Part shown: positions 12,861 to 22,631 of the stretch, piece by piece
Numbering within the stretch: the first letter of the stretch is position 1
How the letters are laid out: every line of letters starts with the position of its first letter
From: Paguma larvata
Lineage: Eukaryota > Chordata > Mammalia > Carnivora > Viverridae
Direction of reading: 5' to 3'
DNA: 64,000 nt
NCBI GenBank assembly: GCA_030068075.1
Contig: CM057844.1
Location: 16,290,001-16,354,000 of the forward strand
Notes under the pieces: model-generated
The model's input: only the letters and a program-made list of their open reading frames with translations
Database searches by the model: none
What the model was told of the DNA's origin: nothing
Position numbers and translations under genes: made by a program

Positions 12861-13073
12861 CATGGGCGCCTGGGTAGCTTAGTTGGTTAAGTGTCCAACT
12901 TCCGCTCAGGTCGTGATCTTGTGGTCCTCGAGTTCAAGCCCCCCATCGGGCTCTGTGCTGACAGCTCAACAGCCTGCTTTGGATTCTGTGTCTCCCTCTC
13001 TCTCTGCCCCTCTCCCACTTATGCTCTGTCTGTCTCTCTCTCAAAAAGGAATAAACTTTAAAAACTTAAAGAA
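12861..13073 (+). mobile_element. CAN-SINE
   Basis: Flanking duplication aaaagccaatctg (12848-12860) / aaaaggcaatctg (13074-13086), one mismatch. The head is tgggcgcctgggtagctta. Inserted into the ancient L1. Confidence 0.93.
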
Positions 13074-13781
13074 AAAAGGCAATCTGTGGAAGAGCAAATA
13101 CAAATGAATGATAACCACATGGAAAAATGCTCAATGACTCCAACAGTTAGGGAATTGAAATATAGGTAACAGAGGCACCGCTTTATAATTCTCAATCTAG
13201 GAAAAAATGTGAGTATGATTACACCTGCTACTGGCAGGGGTGTGGGAGAAAGGGTATCCTCTCACTTGGCTGATGTGGATGTGTACTGTTTAGGGCCTTC
13301 TGGAATGCGATCTGCCAATGTTTATTCACATTCAAACTACACATATTCGTAGCTCCTGAATCTTACTTTTGAAAATTTGTGTCCTTGAAATAAAAGTGTC
13401 TGGTACATAAAAATGTATGTACAGGTTTGTTTACCATGGCATTGTTTGAAACACAAAAAGATAAAAAAAACAAAAATTGTCATCCATGGGGAAACTGACA
13501 AACCTAGGGACATCGATGCTATGGAACATGATGAAATTGTTAAAATAATAAATCAGATCTCCAAGGTGAATTGGGAGACATAGCTGCACTATCTTAAGTG
13601 ATATCAAAAGCAAAATGAATGAAATTGTATATGATATTATCACAGTTTTGTAAAGTGAATAATGTTAAATCTTCTAACGTGTGCATTTGTATATGATTAG
13701 GTCATTTGGGGGAGAAAATCGTTGTTTCGGTTGGTCCCCTGGGCAGCAGATGTTCAGATGGGCTTAAGAGTGCAAGAAGTT

Positions 13782-13992
13782 CAGGCCCCTGGGTGGCTCA
13801 GTCAGTTACGTGACTAACTCTTGGTTTTGGCTCATGTCATGGTCTCATGGTTTCATGAGTTCAAGACCTGTGTCAAGCTCTGTGCTGGCATGCAGCACCT
13901 ACATGGGATTCTCTGTCTCCCTCTCTCTCTGCCCCTCTCCCACTCATCCTGGCTCTGTTTCTCTCAAAGTAAACTAACTTAAAAAAAAAGTA
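13782..13992 (+). mobile_element. CAN-SINE
   Basis: Flanked by tgcaagaagtt at 13771-13781 and 13993-14003 (exact). It has an A-rich tail and a diverged middle ('gctggcatgcagcacctac'). Confidence 0.93.
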
Positions 13993-14439
13993 TGCAAGAA
14001 GTTTGGGATTGGGGGCTGGCATCTTAAAAGATACAATTGGGGAGGCAAATAGGGTAAAATAAGCCATAGACTGTGCTTCAGCTCTGGCACAGTCTTGCCC
14101 AACCCAATGGGAAGCTCTGGAGCAAAGATTGCCCATTAGAGGAGTCCCGTGTTGGGCACAAATGGCGGTCATTGGTTGGGGTCTGCCCCAAGAAAATTGT
14201 AGCACCAACTCAAAACCTGAGATAGACCATGAAAGCCCTAATCACTGGAGGATGTCAGCTAAGTGCATATTCCCTTCAGGTGAAAGGCGAGTTCCTTCTT
14301 GAAGGAAGATCTGAACAGTGCACTTTCATGGCGGCACACATGCCAAGATGTTTGGTAGGGAGTGAAAATATGAGACTGGAGGGTGTGGATGAAGGTAGAG
14401 GTAACAAAAAGGAAAAATGTTAAGATGCTTTATCACTCT

Positions 14440-14880
14440 CTTGCTTTTGCTGATAGATTAACTACATATCCCTGGACAAAAGTGAGTTTCACTTGTTTAT
14501 CATCTTCATAAAAATGGAATTATATTTACATGTAATTCTTTGCGACTTGCTTTTTTTCCTTCAAAAATTGTGGTCCAAGATTCATACAAGCTAATGGATA
14601 GTATAGTTTATTCATTTTCATTGCTGTATAATGTTCTAATTATGATTATAGCACAATTTATTTCCTCCACTCCGGTTGATGGACAAATGTGTTGCTCTTG
14701 CTTTGGGGGCATCCCTGTATATGTCTCCCAAGGCACACGTGCAAGAGTTTCTCTGATGCATATACCTAGGGCTGGAATTGCTAGTTTGCAGGCTATGATT
14801 ATCATTAGCTTTATAAGATAATGCCAAATAGTTTTACAAAGTGGTATAAAAATAGTTCCTATCATAAAATTTTACATAAA
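14440..14880 (-). mobile_element. Old L1 3'-end fragment, antisense
   Basis: Recognised by 'tattcattttcattgctg', 'ggttgatggacaaatg' and 'atatacctagggctggaattgc', which follow the usual order of antisense L1 ORF2-end text. Confidence 0.7.
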
Positions 14881-16196
14881 GGTATGCAAATTAATGTGAA
14901 TGCATATCGATATAGGGTAGTGAGATTTCAGGTGATTTTTACTTTTATCTATATAGTTTGATTTATCTTCTGATGGGTTTGTTTTTCTTTTGAAAAGCAA
15001 GCAATAACTATGTTATGGGGAGGGACTCAATAAAGGTATGTTCCTCATGAGAAAAAAACTGAATCCTCAAAAGGACAGTAGCCATGGTAACATAATCTAT
15101 AATAAGAAAAGCAAGCTAAGACATCTCATTAAACAAAACAAAACAAAATAAAACTGAGCCATCTAACTTAGTCCATTATCTGGGAAATGTTACAGATAAA
15201 CAGAAGCTATCAAAGTAGATAAGAAATCATAATCCTTGAATCTTAATCCCAGTTAACTTAATTTTCTTCTGACAGAATTCTTTCCCAATTAAACCATGGC
15301 CACTCTTTGAGAAAGGCATGCTTTTGCACAAGGATGACATGTCCAAATGTTTTTCTTCTTCTCTGAGAGCAAGAAGTTATATAAAATACAATGTGTTGTT
15401 GCTAACTTTATAGACAAGGTAATAGTATTTCTTAAACATATCTAGTTTTCTTTCATGATTTTATATGGATTACTGATGCTTCCAGGTTCAAGGTCAAAGT
15501 TTCTCCCCTTTTTTGAAGTTGTCGAATTGTATTTTCCAGTCAGTTTAAGTAATAACATTTGTAACTATATGTTTTTACTGCAGAATCAAGGTATATACTT
15601 TGCCAAAATAACTGGCATATTTGCTCAATCTCCCTTTGTGTTTTTCTATCCTGTCACTAGGAGTCTCTCTTATTTTAAGTTTCAGAAGAAAGATGAATGT
15701 TTACTAAGTATTAGTTCCCTTCTTATCATCCTGGCTGAGATTTTTACCCAGATTTTAACGGAAGATTCTAAGAGCACTCAAGCCAGCAGAAGGGTTTATT
15801 GGTCTGTGTCTACTCAGAGGAGAGAAACCATTCCAGTTTTGTTGACAGTGAGAATTTAGTACAAAGAATTGTTAACCCAGCACTAAAGAAATAAAATGTG
15901 GAGAAAAAAAAAAAGTATTATTGAATTAGCAACTGCAGGAAACAACCAGCCCTGCAAGGGTTAAGGGAAGAAAGAGAAAGTGTTGGACTAATTAAAATGA
16001 GCAATTTAGAGGAGGACTCTGTGGAGGTGAACCTCAGACCTCTGCAGAGTGGGTGCTGGCCAAACAGAGATGGATGAGGGGGCTGGGGAAGGGGTGCTGG
16101 CGCCCAGACCTCTGAGGAGGAACACGGCAGCTGGTGCTGGTGTCTCTGGGCCCAGAGGAGGGGCACCATGGAGTGAGAGGAATTTGGGAACATATT
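14880..16196. other. Intergenic, no recognised gene
   Basis: A 134-codon open frame at 15455-15859 (+) and a 91-codon one at 15918-16193 (-) have no recognisable domain. Nothing else was identified. Bases 13993-14440 are likewise unassigned. Confidence 0.45.
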
Positions 16197-16210
16197 AAAG
16201 GTTCACTCCA

Positions 16211-16376
16211 GGAGTGCCTGGGCAGTTCAGTTGGTTAAGCGTCCGACTGGGTTTTAGCTCAGGTCATGATCCCAAGGTTTGTGGGTTTGAGTCCCATGTT
16301 AGCATGGAGGTCTCACTCTCTCTCTGCCCCTTCTCTTCTCTCTCTCTCTTAAAATAAATAAATAAACATTTAAAAG
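16211..16376 (+). mobile_element. CAN-SINE, shortened
   Basis: Missing part of the middle. Flanks aaaggttcactcca (16197-16210) / aaaagttcactaca (16377-16390) are a duplication with two mismatches. Confidence 0.9.
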
Positions 16377-16390
16377 AAAAGTTCACTACA

Positions 16391-18842
16391 AAATTCGGGA
16401 CTAGGTGAGAAACAGCTTACTCTCTGGGGAGGAGAGGACAATATGGGAAACATACAGCTATTAACGGAAGCATTCTACATACCCCTCACATAATTAAGAA
16501 AGCCTCTTTTGTTATATGGTTATTAAGTAATGTAGAGTGACTTTTCCAAGTTACACAGGAAGTCACAAGAGCCAAGCAGATGTGGAATTAACTTTGTCTC
16601 TCATTTATAATCATGTCCAAATCAGTTTCATCTGATGTTAGACACTTGAGGACCTATAGTTTCTTTTCATCTCCCTGTGTGTTTGATGATATGACAGGAC
16701 AACTTTCAAAAGAAATGTAGGAAAATATGATTCTTTCAGTAGATGCCACAAAGTTTCAATTCAGTATAATAATTGAATTTGATATTGTTACGACTGTCAA
16801 ATTCAAGTCATTTAATTTTGACTTTAAAGAAATAGCATATTTTTGAAATGATTATTAACTTAAGTAGAATTAAGAGAGGAGAGCCAAGCGACTATGTTCA
16901 TTCATTTCACAGATATTTATTAGGTTATTGCTGTTTGTCAGACTCTACTAAGTGGGTAAACTAATAGTTTCTTCTTCAAGTGTGAAGGTCAGCAAGTCCT
17001 GGGATCAAACTTTATAAGATTGTGGAAAAGGTGCATATGTTGCTGTTAATTTAACTTTGTTATATTTTTATTTTTATATTTTATGTATGTATACATAATT
17101 TATGTTAGATATTTATCATTTAAAATATATGTAATATTTACATCACATATTAGAGATTACACAAAGAAGTAGAGACAAGACTGTAAAAATTCATACTACC
17201 TTGTAGTTGTCTGATCAATAATTATGTTTATATAATAAAAAATTTAAATAAATCAAATGCATCAATAGTGGAGCGTTGAAAAGATCGTACAAACTACTTT
17301 TGATTGCCTAAACATCTCTATCGCCATCTAGTGGCAAAAATCTTAAAAGTCAGTTGACCAATCAGCAGAGCAGTCTTAGAACCACACCTGCCTGAGTGCC
17401 TTCAGTTTCATTCCTTCTCTGGAACCAAATGCCACAGAATGCGATTTTCTATCTTTGTTCTTGGCCAGTATACGGTAGAGTGAGTGGTGTGAGGTGTCAA
17501 TATTCCTTGTAGGCTTCCTTATTTAGACTCTAAAAGAAAAGAGTGGAAGGAAATTGTGTCACTGGAATATAAAACGTGTTTATTATTTCACTTGATGAAA
17601 AAAACGAAGTTATCATTTCAGGAAAACTTGATTCTCCTCTTAGGACATAAAGGGTACTTGTTCCTTAAAATACTTTATTTTATATAAAAATTATCAATGA
17701 CTTTAAACTACTTGAAAGTACAGAACCTTTTTTCTAAGCATTGTTTTCCTGATTTTGATAGCAATTAGAGAGAAGAATGATCATAAAATTCAGTGAAAAT
17801 CATTGACCTAAAAAAGAAAAGAGAAGAAATTTTTTTAAAGGTTATCTCGACATCTTATAAAGAAGGCACACCAATTAAGCTTTGCAACTCAACATTGTGG
17901 AGATGGTCATGAACATGAATGAATAAATATGTTTATACTTGGGATCCTTAAGTTAAAATTACTAACATGTGTGTTGATGGTTTTAATAAAAAAATGGTTT
18001 AAAACTTTTTCTGAGTGTAAAAACAGATGTATAGAATATAAAAGTTGTTTTGGCCTTGGGCTTAATGTTCATCTATTATGCAAATACTGAGCTAAAGGGT
18101 AGGGTAAATAAGACACGTTGAATATCTGCATTGGAGAAAAACACAGATATGTTTAGTTTGGTTTGATTTAGCTGGACACAGAATTAAAATAATCATGCAC
18201 TCAATTCTGGGGACGTTCATGATTTTGTCCAAAGCCCCTCTCATTTTTTGTCTTACTTTATCCTTCCCCCCCATAGAGGCACGTCGTGGACAGTATTTTG
18301 CACTAGACCTCCTTCCACTTCTTGTGGTAACCCCAAACTCTTTTTAGGATCCTCCTTTGCTGTTTCTACCTCTTGTTCTTTGTGTCTAATACTACGCACT
18401 ATCACCATTTTTGGTTTCCATTTTTTCTAGTGATAGACAACCAGATTGCCTCTTACTCTTGGTACCACAAGTGAAACTTAGATAACCACCCTTGTATATG
18501 ACCTTCAGGCAGACATTTCCCTGGTTTCTATTCTCAGGGGTAATTGATAGAGATTTTACAGATGTAATTTCATAAAATAATGTATCATTTCTCCTTTGAA
18601 TGCTGCACTGTCCAAACTTGTACCTGGAGAACATGATGTCTCCCATTTCCCCAGGGGCTTGCGAACCATGATATAATATCATTATTTTTTATGTTGCTTT
18701 GTTTTGTTTTTTGCAAGAAAGTTAGGGTCATTATTGTTGCATGCCACTAACCTGACTTATAGTGTTGTAAAGTATCTCTTCATATCATTGTTAGCCATTC
18801 TGTTTTGACTATGAATGGTTTATTCATGTATTTTGCTGCCAT
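16391..18842. other. Intergenic, mostly AT-rich
   Basis: 16890-16990 faintly resembles an ancient MIR/L2 end. 17040-17260 is a low-complexity TA-rich tract. The candidate CTCF motif at 17322 lies here. No gene was recognised. Confidence 0.45.
17322..17334 (-). promoter_or_regulatory. Candidate CTCF-binding motif
   Basis: The minus strand reads CCACTAGATGGCG, matching every position of the CTCF core consensus CCASYAGRKGGCR. It lies outside any recognised young repeat. Motif match only: occupancy cannot be seen from sequence. Confidence 0.55.
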
Positions 18843-18940
18843 CACAGAACCCAACGTGGGGCTTGAACTTGTGAACCTTGAGATCATGACTTGAGCTGAA
18901 GTCAGACGCTTAACCAACTGAGTCACTCAGGCACCCCTGG
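18843..18940 (-). mobile_element. CAN-SINE fragment
   Basis: Only the tRNA-like head half is present ('aacccaacgtggggcttgaa' through 'caggcacccc'). The CT body and A tail are missing. Confidence 0.85.
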
Positions 18941-18954
18941 GGGAGCATTTAAAA

Positions 18955-19495
18955 TTCTCCCAAACTTTGTCTATGATATCCTACCCCATGTTGCAGATAT
19001 AGCGTAAGGAAGGGATTCAACTTTATTTCCACAAGTTTATCCATTTTTCCTAACACCACACCTTCTAGTAAACAAGTCATCATTTCCCTATTGATGTGAG
19101 GTGCCACCTCTATCCTATATCACATTTCCATATATTCCCAAATATGGTTTTTGAGATTTCTATATAGTTCCAGGACTTTGTTCTTATTATTATGGCTTTA
19201 TAGCATGTCTTTACTTCTGGTGAGATGATATTTCACCTAAAGCCTAGGGTTCTTTCCCTTCAGAGAACTCTTGTCTACAACAGAGGCCCTTTTTAGGCAG
19301 CAGACACTGTTAGACATGTTCTCCTTCTTCTCTCTTCTTTTACAAAATCTGCATAATCATTTGCATGTGTCAATTCTCTCCTGTAAATTTAAGGCTAAGT
19401 TTTTTAGTTTCTTAAAATATCCTGTGGGGATTTTGATTGGAGCTTCTTTGAGATTTTAGAGGAAGTTAGGGGAGATGAACATTTAAAAAATATTA
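18955..19495 (-). mobile_element. Ancient L1 ORF2 remnant, antisense
   Basis: Antisense L1 text in order: 'atttttcctaacaccaca', 'gaggtgccacctc', 'attatggctttatagcatg', 'gggattttgattggagct'. The parallel region of the full L1 is 23,700-24,070. Confidence 0.68.
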
Positions 19496-19504
19496 ATAGA
19501 GCTG

Positions 19505-19710
19505 TTTTTTTTTTTTAATTTTTAACCTTTTTGTTTATTATTGAGAGACACAGAGAGACAGAGCATGAGCATGGGACAGGCAGAGAGAGGGGGAGACACA
19601 GAATCTGAATGAGGCTCCAGGCTCTGAGCAGTCAGCACAGAGCCCAATGTGGGGCTTGAACTCACAAACCGTGAGATCATGACCTGAGCCGAAGCCGGAT
19701 GCTTAACCAG
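19505..19710 (-). mobile_element. CAN-SINE lacking its head end
   Basis: Poly(T), body and most of the head are present. The last 25 or so bases of the usual head (ACTGAGCCACCCAGGCGCCCC) are absent, and a GGAA microsatellite begins at that exact point. Confidence 0.9.
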
Positions 19711-19792
19711 AAGGAAGGAAGGAAGGAAGGAAGGAAGGAAGGAAGGAAGGAAGGAAGGAAGGAAGGAAGGAAGGAAGGAAGGAAGGAAGGAA
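19711..19792. repeat. (GGAA)n microsatellite, about 20 units
   Basis: Uninterrupted tetranucleotide repeat of about 82 bp, read as AAGG/GGAA on the plus strand, ending AAGAAAAG. Pure arrays of this length are usually length-polymorphic. GGAA is also the ETS-factor core. Confidence 0.97.
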
Positions 19793-20215
19793 GAAAAGTT
19801 ATCTTTTCAGTCAAAATGCATACAACTCATTTGAAAGCCATGGGCATTTTCAGTGCTTCTTAGTGATTATTTTCCTAACCAAGTTTTCTGTGCTAATTTT
19901 GGCATTTTGTATTTTTTCTAGAACTGTATCCATTTAGAAGACTGCTGGACTATGAGAAGCATTTGGCCCCCTTACCTCATTGCCTCACAGCTGACCCACA
20001 CACAAGCAATAATGAACAGTTGTTGTTTGTTATACGCCAAAAGACAGCTGATATACTTTGTTTATTTCTGAGATTTCTGAGATTTGGTTAGTTTTTCAAA
20101 TCCATTGGTTTTACTCTCTGCCATGCCCAGGTTTGATTTGCGGGAATGGGTCCAACAGGACTTGCTAGTTTAATTGTTTTTTTATATATGTTTTTTCTCT
20201 GAATAGAATAGAGAG
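19793..20215. other. Intergenic, no recognised feature
   Basis: AT-rich unassigned sequence with no open frame or motif worth naming. Confidence 0.5.
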
Positions 20216-20230
20216 GAATCTGTCCCTTTT

Positions 20231-20436
20231 TTTAAATAAATTTTTAATGTTTTTTAAAATTTATTTTTGAGAGAGAGCACACCTGAGTGGGGGAGAGGCA
20301 GATTGAAGGGGACAGAGGATCCAAAGCAGGCTCTGAGCTGACAGCATCAAGTGTGATAGGGAGCTTGAATGCACGATCCATGAGATGCATCGAGTTGAAA
20401 TTGGATGCTCAAGTTACTGAGCCACCCAGGTGCCCT
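20231..20436 (-). mobile_element. CAN-SINE, diverged
   Basis: Flanks gaatctgtccctttt (20216-20230) and gaacctgtcctttt (20437-20450) form an imperfect duplication. The head shows several substitutions. Confidence 0.9.
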
Positions 20437-20450
20437 GAACCTGTCCTTTT

Positions 20451-21540
20451 ATATTCCAAGTGATGCCGAAGGAAGACAGGATTGTATTTCATCTAGAGCC
20501 CAGAATTCCTACCCTATGGAGAAGTCTGGTCTGAAACAGAGAGGCAGCAGATGCAGAGCTAGGAATGCAAATCTACCCCCTCCCATCAGCTACCAGTGAA
20601 TGGAGATCAACCCCAGCCTGGAGCCCAGAACTAGAACTTAAGACCACTGCCTTTCACGAGAGGACCAAAAGCACAATGGGCCAAAGTTAACCAATGCTTG
20701 GCATTGCAATTGATAATAAAGAAAGGGCTTTTGAAATCCTCCTATCATTATGTCTCTTCCAACAAATTTTTTTTTTCCTTTTTGGAAAAAAAATATGCAG
20801 AGATATCAGAGAACAGAGCCATCCACTAATTTAAAAAATTCTACAACCAAATGAACCCAAGCAACAAAAGAGTGGAAGTTTTTATATTTCTCAAATTTTC
20901 ATTCAGTATTATTAGGGTGACTTAAGCATTTAACATTAATATGATTAAGTGTCCAAATGTCGTATATACTCAAATGTGAATTACTCTTTGATTAAAATCT
21001 TCATTGAATGCACTTCTCTTTTTCAATGACTTTTCTGTTTTCTGTTTACTGTGCTTTAGAGGCACTTAAATTAAGTAAGTCTCTCTCTGCTCCCATTTCC
21101 TCTGTTTCTCTTCTCGAACGCCTGTTTGAGACTTGTCCTTTTCGGCGCTCTTCTGTATGCGCTTTTCATATTTTCCTCTCAAAATCTGCCATCTACCTTA
21201 AGAGATTAAATGTTTTTTTAAAGATTAACTTAATCTGAAAATCTTTTTTAATCTTAAGAGCTTAATTCCTTTTTCCTCTAGGATCATTATTTGGCTCTTG
21301 TAAATTCTAGTTCTTTTTTATTAACTGCATGAAAAATCCTTTTCATCGTACATTTTTAAATGAGAGGAAATGGAAGATTTAACTTAACAAAAGTATGAAA
21401 TGGGCCTGGAATCTCTTGTGGCAACAAAAAGTGAGGAAATGCTCAGAAAAAGATATGAGCATGTCAGAAAGACATGGGAGGCAATTTGAAGAGGCTCCCA
21501 ATAGCCAATGCTAGGCCAATTCAAGCAAATAAATAAATAG
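20451..21540. other. Intergenic, no recognised gene
   Basis: Short open frames such as 21008-21238 (+) carry no domain. Nothing was recognised. Confidence 0.5.
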
Positions 21541-21697
21541 AGGTACCTGAGTTGTTCAGTCAGTTAAGCGTCCAACTCTTGGTTTGGGCTCAGGTCATGA
21601 TCTCACGGTTTCATGAGTTCAAGTCCCACATCAGGCTCTGCACCTTCAACTCTCTATCTCTCCCAAAATCAATAAACAAACAAATAAATAAATAATA
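21541..21697 (+). mobile_element. CAN-SINE, shortened
   Basis: Head 'ggtacctgagttgttcag'. The CT-rich section is deleted. Flanks are simple AAATAAATAAATA runs on both sides, so the exact duplication cannot be fixed. Confidence 0.85.
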
Positions 21698-21699
21698 GT

Positions 21700-22469
21700 T
21701 ACAGTATTGGATTACAACCCATAGAATAAGACATATCCATATCAGCATATCCATGCCGACAGAAAAATAATCGAATAAATGAATTAGTGAGGGAGAATGG
21801 AAAGCTCTACCTAGAGAAGAATTCTAATTAATCAATGTAGAAGGAATGAGGGAATAGAGAAAATCATCATAAAGCAAACAACAGGGAAATAATTATTAGA
21901 GGCAAGATCCACTGATAAATGCTGAAAGTAGTAGGAGAAAGTTTGAGAAGCAGGATTTCTGCACAGTCTCAGTGTCGGTCCCAAGGTATTATTTAATTAT
22001 AAGAGGAAAACAGTAACTTTATGCAGCAGAAAACTAGAAGACACCATCTTGATCATATGACATAGCTTCATCACAAACCACCTGATAGGATGCTCTGAGA
22101 AAGTCATGGCATCACTTGTGCAATGTTCTTGCCAAAAATGCAGAACCTGAATCTTACCATGAGAAAACATCACACTGACCCAAATCCAGAAATATTCTAC
22201 CTGCTAAGGTCACAGAAAACAAAGAAAGATCAAGGAACTGTTACAGATTAAAGGAGACCTACACTGCATTTAGCATGACAACTAAAGGCAGTGTAGGACT
22301 TTGAATTAAATCTTGGAACAACAACAGCAATGGACATTAGTGGAAACACTGCTCAGCTTCAAATGAGGCAGCTTCATTGGTAATATTGTATCAATCACTA
22401 TTCATATCCTGGTTTTGGTAGTTGAAGGCTGTTAACATTAGAAAAATCTGAGTGAGGGGCAGATGAGAA
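21700..22469 (+). mobile_element. Old L1 3' UTR, 5' part
   Basis: Text such as 'aagatcaaggaactgttac', 'gacaactaaaggcagtgta', 'ggacattagtggaaacact' and 'gttaacattagaaaaatctg' follows the 3' UTR of old L1 (L1M-class). The element is cut by the young L1 and resumes at 29361-29404 ('tttctgtaaatctaaaatta'). Confidence 0.75.
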
Positions 22470-22489
22470 CTCTCTGTATTTTTTTTTTT

Positions 22490-22631
22490 AATTTAAAATA
22501 GTTTATTTTCAAATTGGTTTACATAAAACACCCAGTGTTCATCCCAACATGTGCCCTTTTTTAATGCCCATCACCCCCTCTCCCCCCCCATCTCCCTCAC
22601 CCTCAGTTTGTTCTTAGTCTTTGAGAGTCTC
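22490..22631 (-). other. L1 3' UTR with G-quadruplex-like polypurine tract
   Basis: On the L1 sense strand, 22573-22602 reads as four G-runs (GGG, GGG, a run of eight G, then five G) separated by 3-4 bases. This fits the G3+N1-7 quadruplex pattern. A polypurine tract is a general feature of mammalian L1 3' UTRs. The same tract recurs in the 140-bp stub at 58,434. Confidence 0.8.

Larger units (their letters stand above)
11430..13740 (+). mobile_element. Ancient L1 (ORF2 to 3' end), nested insertions
   Basis: Plus-strand wording follows the reverse-transcriptase half of ORF2: 'ttgtcaacaaattaaaggg', 'aaaattcagcaacc', 'gatgcctgtattgttattattc'. It ends with typical L1 3'-end text near 13,440-13,660. 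It was split later by an antisense L1 stub and by a SINE. No open frame survives. Confidence 0.6.

Noticed and set aside
15455..15859. 134-codon open frame as a gene
   Set aside because: Low-complexity hydrophobic composition from T-rich DNA, no recognisable family.
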